Origin: HGM12669 sp048527645
GTDB taxonomy: Bacteria; Bacillota; Clostridia; Oscillospirales; CAG-272
Reading direction: 5' to 3'
Assembly (NCBI GenBank): GCA_048527645.1
Contig: DBGFNI010000062.1
Coordinates: forward strand, 1 to 6,189
DNA: 6,189 nt
This document shows, one piece after another, positions 6,184-6,189 of the stretch (positions within the stretch are counted from its first letter, which is position 1; each line of letters opens with the position of its first letter). A program made the position numbers and the translations under genes. Below the pieces are notes generated by a model, which was given only the letters and a program-made list of their open reading frames with translations, searched no databases and was not told where the DNA came from.

Positions 6184-6189
6184 GTGATC

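Noticed and set aside
1..6189. CRISPR array, insertion sequence, tRNA/rRNA gene or attachment site
   Set aside because: No spaced direct repeats, transposase motifs, terminal inverted repeats or tRNA-like cloverleaf were seen on reading both strands by eye. The only intergenic stretch is 152 nt; the rest is coding.

Overview
This is an ordinary-looking, densely packed chromosomal segment, most likely from a moderately GC-rich Firmicute of the class Clostridia (Oscillospiraceae/Ruminococcaceae-like). That placement is inferred from the gene families, the strong AGGAGG-type ribosome binding sites, the cysE-cysS pairing and the DegV/GT8/acyltransferase content. No 16S, mobile-element or CRISPR sequence is present to confirm it.

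Layout: on the + strand, the left edge holds the last 82 codons of a serine O-acetyltransferase (cysE). It overlaps a complete cysteinyl-tRNA synthetase gene (cysS) by 4 nt. A 152-nt convergent intergenic region (1647-1798) follows. It carries several stem-loops, including a strong intrinsic terminator for the opposing operon. The rest, from 1799 to the right edge, is a single minus-strand gene train. In transcription order it reads: a DegV-family fatty-acid-binding protein, a GT8 glycosyltransferase, a second GT8 glycosyltransferase, a PlsC-like acyltransferase and a second, divergent PlsC-like acyltransferase. Its genes overlap or are at most 6 nt apart, with two ATGA stop-start overlaps. 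This indicates one polycistronic, partly translationally coupled unit ending at the terminator.

How the genes work together: cysE makes O-acetylserine, the cysteine precursor, and cysS charges tRNA-Cys, so the plus-strand pair links cysteine supply to its use. The minus-strand operon combines a predicted fatty-acid carrier (FakB/DegV fold), two sugar transferases and two acyltransferases. The economical reading is an envelope-lipid or acylated-glycolipid/surface-glycan module in which fatty acid and sugar are both added to a membrane acceptor. That joint role is inferred from family membership and gene order; no substrate can be read from the sequence. The most notable details are the paired duplication (two GT8, two acyltransferases) and a non-canonical spacing of the catalytic His and Asp in the last acyltransferase.
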